A stretch of 64,000 nucleotides of DNA from Cupriavidus plantarum (lineage in GTDB: Bacteria > Pseudomonadota > Gammaproteobacteria > Burkholderiales > Burkholderiaceae). The position numbers were made by a program, and so were the translations under genes. The notes under the pieces were generated by a model, which made no database searches, was not told where the DNA came from, and saw only the letters and a list, made by a program, of their open reading frames with translations. Shown here piece by piece: positions 38,623 through 45,189 of this stretch. The stretch covers positions 744,001 to 808,000 of the forward strand of contig NZ_CAJPUX010000001.1 in NCBI RefSeq assembly GCF_905397285.1. The letters are read 5' to 3'. How positions within the stretch are numbered: position 1 is the first letter of the stretch; each line of letters opens with the position of its first letter.

Positions 38623-39723
38623 ATGCCGGCCTCAACGACACCGCTGAACCCGACCTCTTCCCGCTCCGCCCCGCCTCGCTCCAATCATCACGCTCCGCAG
38701 GAATCGCACAACGGTTCTCACCATGGTGCCGTAGTACCGCTCGGCAATGGCCACGCCCATGCGAAGGCCGGCCTCCAGCCGCAGTTCGTCCAGCAGTATC
38801 GCGAGGACAACGGCGCGTTGCGCGACGAGATCATCGCGGGCCTGAAGTTGCCGCACGCGGGCATCAGCCCGAAATTCTTCTACGACGTCCTGGGATCGCG
38901 TCTGTTCGAGGCGATCACGGACCTGCCCGAGTATTACCCGACCCGCACAGAAGCCTCGATCTTCGCGGCCGCGGCGCCGGCCATCGCGGCGCGCGCGGGC
39001 AGCGGCTGCGTGCTGATCGACCTCGGCGCCGGCAATTGCGAGAAGGCCGCGCGGCTGTTCGGCAGCCTGCAGCCCGCGCAGTACGTGGCCGTCGACATCT
39101 CGGTCGAGTTCCTGCGCGACACGCTGACAGGGCTCCAGCAGCAGCATCCGCAGATCCCGATGCTGGGGCTTGGCGCCGATCTGTGCAGCCCCCTCGACCT
39201 GCCGTCAGGCGTCAGGCGCGGCCGCCGGCTGTTCTTCTATCCGGGTTCGAGCATCGGCAATTTCGCGCCGATCGACGCGCTCGCGCTGCTGCAGCGGCTC
39301 CGCGGCGTGGCCCAGCGTGGCGATGGCGTGCTGATCGGCGTGGACCTGCACAAGGATGCGGACACGCTCGTGGCCGCCTATGACGACGCGCTTGGCGTGA
39401 CCGCGGCGTTCAACCGCAACGTGCTGCGCAACCTCAATCGCATCGTCGGCAGCGACTTCGCGGTCGCCGACTGGCGGCACGAGGCGAGTTTCGATCGCGA
39501 GGCCTCGCGCGTGCAGATGCATCTGGCCGCCACGCGGGACGTGCAGGTGCGCTGGCCGGGCGGCGAGCGGGCCTTCACGGCAGGAGAGCGCATTCATACC
39601 GAGGACTCGTACAAGTATCGGCCGGACGATTTTTCGCTGCTGCTGGAGGCTGCGGGCTTTACCGATCCGGTGTGCTGGACCGATCCGCGCGGCTGGTTCG
39701 CGGTGTTCCACGCACGCGGTTGA
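38623..39723 (+). CDS. egtD: L-histidine N-alpha-methyltransferase (EgtD-like)
   Basis: The 366-residue product has the EgtD-family blocks SPKFFYDVLGSRLFEAIT, LPEYYPTRTEASI and the SAM-binding DLGAGNCEKA, plus a late GERIHTEDSYKY. EgtD trimethylates histidine to hercynine. The start at 38623 (MPASTTPLNP) is chosen because earlier in-frame ATGs read through low-complexity sequence; the first ~45 residues are still poorly conserved, so the start is uncertain. EgtB follows on the same strand. Confidence 0.88.
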   Translation: MPASTTPLNPTSSRSAPPRSNHHAPQESHNGSHHGAVVPLGNGHAHAKAGLQPQFVQQYREDNGALRDEIIAGLKLPHAGISPKFFYDVLGSRLFEAITDLPEYYPTRTEASIFAAAAPAIAARAGSGCVLIDLGAGNCEKAARLFGSLQPAQYVAVDISVEFLRDTLTGLQQQHPQIPMLGLGADLCSPLDLPSGVRRGRRLFFYPGSSIGNFAPIDALALLQRLRGVAQRGDGVLIGVDLHKDADTLVAAYDDALGVTAAFNRNVLRNLNRIVGSDFAVADWRHEASFDREASRVQMHLAATRDVQVRWPGGERAFTAGERIHTEDSYKYRPDDFSLLLEAAGFTDPVCWTDPRGWFAVFHARG

Positions 39724-39858
39724 CGCGCTGGCAGGCAGAAAGCGGGGGTTGAAAAGCGGGGCCCGGGGCGCGATGTCATAATTCGCGCAGCCCGGGCTTT
39801 CGTGCGTGTGCCTCCGGCGCCCGGCAACCTTTTTCACCTTTCTCGGACGGACGATTCG

Positions 39859-41115
39859 ATGAGCGGCTTCTCCATGCTTCCCGATCTCTACTTCACTGGC
39901 GGCCAGGCGGCCTGGGCCGATGCCCGCCGGCTGCCGCGCGAGGGATTGGCGCAGGCATTGGTCGAGGCGCGCAACCGCACGCTAGGCTGGCTGGCCGCGT
40001 TCGGCCAGACGCGCCGCGGCTGGCAGGTCGATCGGCAGTACGACTGCAATCCGCCGTTATGGACGCTGGGGCATATCGCGTGGCACGCCGAATGGTGGTG
40101 CCTGCGGGGCGTGCACGAACTCGAGCACGGCGGCATGCGTCTGCCCGTCGCGCGCGAGCCGTCGCGGCTCGATGGCGCCGACGAGTGGTTCGATCCGGAA
40201 CGCATCGGTCCCGACGAGCGCTGGGAAATCGCGCTGCCGGACGTCGCGGTCGTCAAGCAGTACGCGGCCGACGTGCTCGATGGCCTGCTGCGCCGCATCG
40301 CGCTGCTGCCCGACGACAACGACGACACGCTCTATCCCTTTCGCCGCGCGCTGTTCCATGAAGACGCGCAGGGCGAGACCATCGCCGCGCTGCTGCAGGC
40401 CCTCGACATCGCGCCGGTCGGTCCCGCCACGCCCGCGCCGACGCTGACGTCCGGGTTTGCCGGGACACTGCATTTTCCGGGCGGCCGCTTCACCCAGGGA
40501 TGGAGCGATGCCGACGGGTTCGCGCTGCCGGACGAGCTGCCGGCGCAACAGACATATGTCCCCGCCTTCGAGATGGACGCCGCGCTCGTCACCAACGCGC
40601 ACTTCCTCGACTTCGTCGAGGATCGCGGCTACGAGCACCCCGCGTGGTGGTCGGCGGCAGGGCGGCAGTGGCTGATGACGCAGGAACGCTCCGCCCCGCG
40701 CTACTGGTCGCGGCATCCCGAGACCCGTGCGTGGATGGTGTCGCGCTTCGGTACGCTGCGCACCCTGAATCCCGACGAGCCCGTGCGCCACGTCACGCTC
40801 TACGAGGCGCAGGCGTGGTGCGTGTGGGCGGGGCGCCGCCTGCCGGCGGAAGTCGAATGGGAACTCGCGGCCACGCAAAACCGCGGCCTCCAGTGGGGCG
40901 CGCTGCGCGAGTGGACCGCCACGCCATACGAGCCTTATGCGGGCTTCGAGGCGAGCCCCGTCGATGCGGACATCGTGAGCCGCTTCGCCACGCATCAGGT
41001 CACGCGCGGCGTATCGTTCGCCAGCGCGCCGCGCCAGCGCCATACGCGCGCCCGCACGGCACTGCTGCCCGAGGACGATGTGTCGTTCGTGGGCTTCCGC
41101 AGCTGCGCGCTATAA
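39859..41115 (+). CDS. egtB: Hercynine sulfoxide synthase-type EgtB
   Basis: The 418-residue protein combines an N-terminal DinB-like domain with the iron-binding HX3HXE motif (LGHIAWHAEWW) and a C-terminal formylglycine-generating-enzyme-like domain (residues ~215-418). EgtB couples hercynine to a thiol donor with O2. No EgtA, EgtC or EgtE gene is adjacent, so the thiol donor may be cysteine directly or the other steps may be encoded elsewhere. The gene ends 22 nt before a strong terminator. Confidence 0.88.
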   Translation: MSGFSMLPDLYFTGGQAAWADARRLPREGLAQALVEARNRTLGWLAAFGQTRRGWQVDRQYDCNPPLWTLGHIAWHAEWWCLRGVHELEHGGMRLPVAREPSRLDGADEWFDPERIGPDERWEIALPDVAVVKQYAADVLDGLLRRIALLPDDNDDTLYPFRRALFHEDAQGETIAALLQALDIAPVGPATPAPTLTSGFAGTLHFPGGRFTQGWSDADGFALPDELPAQQTYVPAFEMDAALVTNAHFLDFVEDRGYEHPAWWSAAGRQWLMTQERSAPRYWSRHPETRAWMVSRFGTLRTLNPDEPVRHVTLYEAQAWCVWAGRRLPAEVEWELAATQNRGLQWGALREWTATPYEPYAGFEASPVDADIVSRFATHQVTRGVSFASAPRQRHTRARTALLPEDDVSFVGFRSCAL

Positions 41116-41137
41116 ATTTCCCGGGCCGAAAACGACA

Positions 41138-41168
41138 ACGGGCGCCCGATGTTTCGGGCGCCCGTTTT
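41138..41168 (+). terminator. Rho-independent terminator after egtB
   Basis: An 11-bp perfect stem ACGGGCGCCCG (41138-41148) / CGGGCGCCCGT (41155-41165) with a 6-nt loop is followed by TTTT. It ends the egtDB unit and also lies downstream of the convergent helicase gene, though the minus-strand side has no T-run. Confidence 0.85.
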
Positions 41169-41216
41169 GCATCCATCGCCCGTGTCAGCCACGGGCCAAA
41201 GGATTAACGCTCAGGA

Positions 41217-43142
41217 TCAACGCTCATAACGCGAGCGGCTGTTGCGCTGGCCGCCGTAGCCGCCACCGTTACCGCCGTTGCCACCGCCGAAGCCGCCGCG
41301 ATTGCCATCGCGCTGGCCGCCTTCGCGGTTGCCGAAGCCGCGGCCACCGTCACGATTGCCATCGCGGTTGCCAAAGCTGCGGTCGCCGAAGTTACGGTCG
41401 CCGAAGTTGCGGTCGCCAAACGTGCGCGGCTGGCCCTGGCCTTGACCCTGGCCACGGTAGCCACCGTTGCCGCGATCGCCGAAGCCGCCGGCGTTGCCGC
41501 GGTCGCCGAAGCCACGGCTCTCGCCGCGATCGCCGAAGCCGCGGTTCTCGCCGCCGCCGAAGCTGCGGGCGCCGTCACGGTTGCCGTTGCGGTCGCCGAA
41601 GTTGCGGTCGCCGAAGTTGCGGTCACCAAAAGCGCGCTCGCCACCGTTGTTGCCACGGTAGCCGCCGCCGTTGCCGCCATTACCACGGTAGCCACCGCCG
41701 TTGCCGCCACGCGGGCCGCCCGGCTTGCCGCCGAAGCCCTGACGGGGCTTGGGCGTGCGACGCGGCTCGAGGCCTTCGATCACCGAAGCGTCGATGCGGT
41801 TGTTGGTGAATCGTTCGATACGGCGCCACTGGAACACGTCACCGTGGTTCACGAGGTTGATCGCGATGCCCGAGCGGCCCGCGCGGCCGGTACGGCCGAT
41901 GCGGTGCACGTAGTCCTCGGCCTGCTTGGGCAGGTCGAAGTTCACCACGTGGGTGATATCGGGCACGTCGATGCCGCGGGCGGCCACGTCGGTGGCCACG
42001 AGCACGCGCAGGTTGCCGCGGCGCAGTGCCGTCAGCGTGCGGTTACGCGCGCCCTGGGTCATGTCGCCGTGCAGGGCGCCAGCCGAGAAGCCGGTGTCCG
42101 ACAGGCGCTCGGCCAGCGAGTCCGCGTCGCGCTTGGTCGCCGTGAACACGATCGCCTGCTTGAGCGAAGCATCGCGCAGCAGATGGTCGAGCAGGCGCTC
42201 CTTGTGCGACATGTCGTCGGTGTAGTGCAGGCGCTGTTCGATATTGCTCTGGTCCGCGCGGACCGCGGCGATCTCGATGCGTTGCGGATCGCGCAGCTGG
42301 CGCGAAGCCAGTTGGGCGATGCGGGCGTCGAGCGTGGCCGAGAACATCAGCGTCTGGCGCGAGGCCGGCGTTGCGGCGACGATCGCGTCGATGTCGTCGG
42401 CAAAGCCCATGTCCAGCATGCGGTCGGCTTCGTCGAACACGAGCATGTCGAGTTGCGACAGGTCGATGCGGCCGGCTTCGATATGGTCCAGCAGGCGGCC
42501 CGGCGTGGCGACGAGGATGTCAGGCATCTTCGAGAGCATGGCGAGCTGCTTCGGGTAGGGCATGCCGCCCAGGATGCTCGCGCACACGATGCGGCGGAGG
42601 TAGCGGCCGTACTTGGCGGCGGCTTCGGTCACCTGCAGCGCGAGTTCGCGCGTCGGCGTCAGCACCAGCAGCGACGGCTGCGCGGGCGACGGACGGGGGC
42701 GCTTGCCCTTGATGCGCTTGGCCGGCTCGTCCATACGGGGACGGTTCGGCGCGGGCTTCTCGCTGATGCGCTGGATGGCGGGCAGCATGAAGGCTGCGGT
42801 CTTGCCCGAGCCGGTCTGGCTCGAGACCAGCAGGTCGCGGCCGGCGAGGAACGCGGGGATGGCCTGCGCCTGGACGGGCGTCGGCGTGTTGTAGCTGGCG
42901 TCGCTCAGGGCGCGCAGGATGGCGGCGTCGAGGCCGAGCGTGGCAAAGCCGTTGGCGACGGCCTGGGGCGCGGCTTGCTCGCCGGCGGCGGGCGCGTCGC
43001 CGTTCAGCATCGCGTCGAGCTTGTCGAGCGGGCTTTCTGCGATAACCGCGGGCGCGGCAACGGTGGTGTCTTGCGAAATCGGCGAAATCGCGGTGTCGGC
43101 GGAAGCAATAGCTTGCTCCGCACGGAAGTCGTGCTGGGTCAT
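41217..43142 (-). CDS. DEAD-box RNA helicase with long RGG/FGDRN-repeat tail (RhlE-like)
   Basis: The 641-residue protein has the helicase core (SSQTGSGKTAAF, VFDEADRML, MFSATL, HRIGRTGRAG) and, after residue ~475, a ~165-residue tail of Gly/Arg/Asn/Asp repeats (FGDRN, GGNGGGYRGN) likely to bind RNA and support phase separation or cold adaptation. The start at 43142 (MTQHDFRAEQ) is preferred; an ATG at 43187 would add 15 residues. It has a long upstream leader. Confidence 0.92.
   Translation of the reverse strand: MTQHDFRAEQAIASADTAISPISQDTTVAAPAVIAESPLDKLDAMLNGDAPAAGEQAAPQAVANGFATLGLDAAILRALSDASYNTPTPVQAQAIPAFLAGRDLLVSSQTGSGKTAAFMLPAIQRISEKPAPNRPRMDEPAKRIKGKRPRPSPAQPSLLVLTPTRELALQVTEAAAKYGRYLRRIVCASILGGMPYPKQLAMLSKMPDILVATPGRLLDHIEAGRIDLSQLDMLVFDEADRMLDMGFADDIDAIVAATPASRQTLMFSATLDARIAQLASRQLRDPQRIEIAAVRADQSNIEQRLHYTDDMSHKERLLDHLLRDASLKQAIVFTATKRDADSLAERLSDTGFSAGALHGDMTQGARNRTLTALRRGNLRVLVATDVAARGIDVPDITHVVNFDLPKQAEDYVHRIGRTGRAGRSGIAINLVNHGDVFQWRRIERFTNNRIDASVIEGLEPRRTPKPRQGFGGKPGGPRGGNGGGYRGNGGNGGGYRGNNGGERAFGDRNFGDRNFGDRNGNRDGARSFGGGENRGFGDRGESRGFGDRGNAGGFGDRGNGGYRGQGQGQGQPRTFGDRNFGDRNFGDRSFGNRDGNRDGGRGFGNREGGQRDGNRGGFGGGNGGNGGGYGGQRNSRSRYER
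41270..41720. repeat. Imperfect repeats encoding FGDRN/RGG units in the helicase tail
   Basis: A series of 12-15 bp units (such as TTGCGGTCGCCGAAG on the plus strand) encodes the repeated FGDRN and GGNGGG motifs. The periodicity is coding, not a CRISPR: unit spacing is short and frame-preserving and no spacers exist. Confidence 0.75.
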
Positions 43143-43609
43143 GTCGTAGGTTTTCAGTGATGCATTCACCCCGGCGTTTCGGAACACGGGGTGGGCGCGA
43201 TGGGCGAACCCAAGGTCAAAGTCTTAAAAAGGCTTCGGCGCCAATCGGTGAGGCCGTTCGACAGACTCAGCAGTGTGCTGTGGGCTGTGAATACGGCGGC
43301 AGGCAGGGGCGCGCGGAATATCCGGGCGGGTCCCTGACAGGCAAACAGCTCCAGAATGCGGGCTGTTCGGAACAGGATCGGAGACGAGGCAACGTGCGGT
43401 GAGCGGTGCGATCTGGCCAGCACCTGTCTCGAATGTTGCGTGGACAGAAGCAGGGGGCAGAGCTTGGGAGGGCAGCGGATACGCCATTGCCTTGAAATTC
43501 GGCTGGCGCGGTGCGGAACTCACAGTGCGAAACTCACGGCGCGGAGTATATCAGAAGACTCGGATGCATGTTGCACTGCGAAAGGTAAGCAGATGTGTCC
43601 GAAGCGGAC

Positions 43610-43890
43610 TTGAAAGGAAAGCCGGGCTTTCTATACTGGGAAACGCGAGCACACTGTGCCCGCCCGGGGCGGACGATAACGTGTCCCGCCGATTGCCTTC
43701 GGCAACTTCCCTTGCCGTTCGGTACCGGGATTGCGGTCATTTGTCGCCGGCAAGAGAAGTCGATGTTCCGGGTGGTCCGGAAGATCTTTGCGGCGCAGGA
43801 AATGACCGGAATTATCCGGTGACGTGACCCAGGCGATCCGGGCCCGTCCGCAACCACAAAGCCCGCCAATCTCTTGGCGGGCTTTTCTTT
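43610..43890 (+). ncRNA. Candidate small RNA between the helicase and the peptide genes
   Basis: The 762-nt stretch 43143-43904 has no convincing protein gene. Within it a near-consensus sigma-70 promoter (TTGAAA 43610-43615, 16-nt spacer, TATACT 43632-43637) is followed by several hairpins (TTGCC/GGCAA at 43693-43705, TTCCGG/CCGGAA near 43766-43782, ACCGGA/TCCGGT at 43805-43820) and a strong terminator at 43859-43890, predicting a ~240-nt transcript. A 19-codon ORF (MFRVVRKIFAAQEMTGIIR) lies inside it at 43763-43822 behind an AGAGAAG stretch, so a short coding RNA is the alternative. The upstream part 43143-43600 is the helicase leader; nothing else is seen there. Confidence 0.4.
43859..43890 (+). 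terminator. Bidirectional rho-independent terminator
   Basis: AAGCCCGCCAA (43859-43869) pairs with TTGGCGGGCTT (43874-43884) around TCTC and is followed by TTCTTTT on the plus strand. On the minus strand it lies 20 nt past the stop of the last peptide gene, with a shorter T-run, so it can serve both directions. Confidence 0.85.
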
Positions 43891-43904
43891 TACGTGGCCC
43901 TTTT

Positions 43905-44120
43905 CTAAGACACCCGTTCCTTCCCCGCATTCGGGGCTTCCGGCGGCACGCCCTTGCCGGGTATGCCGCGCGGGTACTGGATGAGTCGCGTCAGATGCGC
44001 GTGACGGGAAGACTGCCAGCGTGGCGAGCCCGCCGCGCGCGCGCCGCCCATGATGGCGGACATCGCCTCGCGGTCGAGGTCCGTGTTCTCCGACAAATCC
44101 CTGATGACGATCACTGCCAT
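43905..44120 (-). CDS. Gly-Gly-leader peptide precursor 1
   Basis: This 71-residue protein begins with a 26-residue leader (MAVIVIRDLSENTDLDREAM, then SAIMGG) that aligns without gaps with four other small genes here: DL at 8-9, LD at 15-16, Met at 20, GG at 25-26. The predicted 45-residue core (from ARAAG) is basic, Pro/Gly-rich and Cys-free. A GGAG ribosome-binding site precedes the ATG. It differs from the others in having Met rather than Arg before GG and no Asn/Gln-rich core. The C39 exporter at 56853 is the likely processing partner. The core's function is unknown. Confidence 0.7.
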   Translation of the reverse strand: MAVIVIRDLSENTDLDREAMSAIMGGARAAGSPRWQSSRHAHLTRLIQYPRGIPGKGVPPEAPNAGKERVS

Positions 44121-44210
44121 GGCGTTCTCCAGCATGGGGACCGTGCCGCGCGCGGCGGGCAGGCCGTGGCGACGGCGCCGGGGCAGGCGCGGGTCCACTC
44201 CAGTATAGGC

Positions 44211-44244
44211 AAGCGGTCGCGCATGCTCCCATGCGCGACCGCTT
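44211..44244 (-). terminator. 15-bp perfect hairpin between peptide genes 1 and 2
   Basis: AAGCGGTCGCGCATG (44211-44225) pairs perfectly with CATGCGCGACCGCTT (44230-44244) around CTCC, 15 nt past the stop of peptide gene 2. No T-run follows on the minus strand, so it may be a processing or stabilising stem that sets lower expression of peptide gene 1. Confidence 0.5.
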
Positions 44245-44259
44245 CCGTCGGCTGGCCTT

Positions 44260-44538
44260 TCAGACCGCCGCCAGGTTGCCGCCCCACTGCGACGGTTCGA
44301 CGTTGATCTTGACGCGGCCGAGACTGCTGCCGATCACGCCGTTGTTGTTGAGCGCCGCAACGTTGATCTGCTGCAGTTGCTGCACGCTCTGGTTGATATT
44401 GATGTTGACGTTGGCGAGCGGGCCAGTGGCTCCGACGCCGACTCGATCGAGCCACGAGCTGCCGCCGCGAACGGTGGCAAGCGCGCTGCTGTCGAGGTCC
44501 TTGCTGAGCGCAAGGTCGCGGACGACGATGGTCGACAT
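44260..44538 (-). CDS. Gly-Gly-leader peptide precursor 2 (Asn/Gln-rich core)
   Basis: The 92-residue protein has the shared 26-residue leader (MSTIVVRDLALSKDLDSSAL, ATVRGG) and a 66-residue, Cys-free core rich in Asn, Gln and Val (NVNININQSVQQLQQINV). The QSxQQxQxxN motif recurs in precursors 3 and 4. A GGAG site precedes the ATG. It starts 25 nt after precursor 3 on the same strand and is probably driven by the sigma-54 promoter at 44918. Confidence 0.8.
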   Translation of the reverse strand: MSTIVVRDLALSKDLDSSALATVRGGSSWLDRVGVGATGPLANVNININQSVQQLQQINVAALNNNGVIGSSLGRVKINVEPSQWGGNLAAV

Positions 44539-44563
44539 GGTGGTCTCCTCGTTGCGGCAGCGT

Positions 44564-44836
44564 TCAGCCGACGTAGTTGCTGGCGTTCTGGTTCGTGTGG
44601 AGGTTGTTGCGCAGATGCTCCTGGAACGCGGAGCCGTTGGCGAACATGCTGTTCACTTCCTGCATCTGCTGGTTCGACTGGTCGATCTTCGTGGTCTTGT
44701 CGAACGACAGCTTCACGGGGCTGTAGATCGAGGTGTACGGCACGAAGCCGAGGCCGATGCCGCCGCGAACGGCTTTCATGCCCTTGGCGTCGAGGGTTTC
44801 GGTGACGGACAGATCGGTGATGGTCAGCGTGGTCAT
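44564..44836 (-). CDS. Gly-Gly-leader peptide precursor 3
   Basis: The 90-residue protein has leader MTTLTITDLSVTETLDAKGM, KAVRGG and a 64-residue Cys-free core with IDQSNQQMQEVN and FANGSAFQ. It is a close paralogue of precursor 4 (50109), with a leader differing at one residue. A good ribosome-binding site (AAGGAGA) precedes the ATG. It is the first gene of the minus-strand peptide operon, behind a sigma-54 promoter. Confidence 0.85.
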   Translation of the reverse strand: MTTLTITDLSVTETLDAKGMKAVRGGIGLGFVPYTSIYSPVKLSFDKTTKIDQSNQQMQEVNSMFANGSAFQEHLRNNLHTNQNASNYVG

Positions 44837-44985
44837 GGCAGTTCTCCTTGAGAGATTTGGGTGCTACGTGGTTTCAGGTTTGAGCATCGGGTTGGTGTCG
44901 CGCTCGGTCCAGATATCGCAGCAAGCGTGCCAGCAGGGTGGCCATCGCCCGAAGAAATTTGCAATGCCTTGAAAACACGGGGAAA
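44570..44985 (-). repeat. Inverted duplicate, copy 1: precursor 3 with leader and promoter
   Basis: The promoter, 5' leader and leader-peptide codons are nearly identical, in opposite orientation, to 49970-50384. The match covers a CCCGTGTTTTCAAGGC block, the TGGCACGCTTGCTGC promoter and the ribosome-binding site, and weakens over the 3' core codons. Confidence 0.85.
44918..44932 (-). promoter_or_regulatory. Sigma-54 promoter of the precursor 3-2 operon
   Basis: TGGCACGCTTGCTGC on the minus strand has the obligatory GG-N10-GC spacing of -24/-12 promoters. The predicted transcript starts near 44906, leaving a ~70-nt leader. An imperfect dyad lies about 142 bp upstream, in the range for an activator site. 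Confidence 0.8.
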
Positions 44986-45054
44986 AACGCGGGTTTCGTG
45001 CGACCGCCCGCGGAAAATTGGGGCGCGTTGCGCCGCCGGAATGGTGGGCGGCGG

Positions 45055-45092
45055 ACAACAGTTGCCGCAACAGTGTCGTGCGTTGGCCAACG
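45055..45092. promoter_or_regulatory. Candidate activator site (site A), imperfect dyad
   Basis: ACAACA (45055-45060), N13, TGTCGT (45074-45079), followed by a perfect palindrome CGTTGGCCAACG (45081-45092). It shares CAACAGTTGC with site B (62663) and the CCAACA/TGTTGG half-sites with site C (49873). It is about 142 bp upstream of the sigma-54 promoter at 44918 and also ~100 bp before the kinase start codon. Confidence 0.55.
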
Positions 45093-45121
45093 CCCGCGTT
45101 GCGCGGCGGGTGCTGTGCGGA

Positions 45122-45150
45122 TTGCGAATGCGGAGGGTGCGCACTAGTAT
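45122..45150 (+). promoter_or_regulatory. Sigma-70-like promoter of the kinase gene
   Basis: TTGCGA (45122-45127), a 17-nt spacer and TAGTAT (45145-45150) precede the kinase ATG by 40 nt. No -24/-12 element points in this direction, so the kinase may be expressed constitutively while the peptides are sigma-54 dependent. Confidence 0.4.
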
Positions 45151-45189
45151 CCATCGAGGACGCCATAACCACACGTCGGGAACGCATCG

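Noticed and set aside
41270..41720. Possible CRISPR-like or intergenic repeat array
   Set aside because: The repeats are short, in frame and encode the FGDRN/RGG tail of the helicase; there are no spacers.
43188..43827. Several 75-160 codon frames between the helicase and peptide genes
   Set aside because: They overlap each other, have poor composition and no recognisable domain, and the best one would contain a strong promoter in its 5' part. The region is treated as non-coding with a candidate RNA.
43643..43890. 6S RNA or other housekeeping RNA
   Set aside because: I could not find the long rod with central bubble of 6S RNA, nor SRP or tmRNA signatures.
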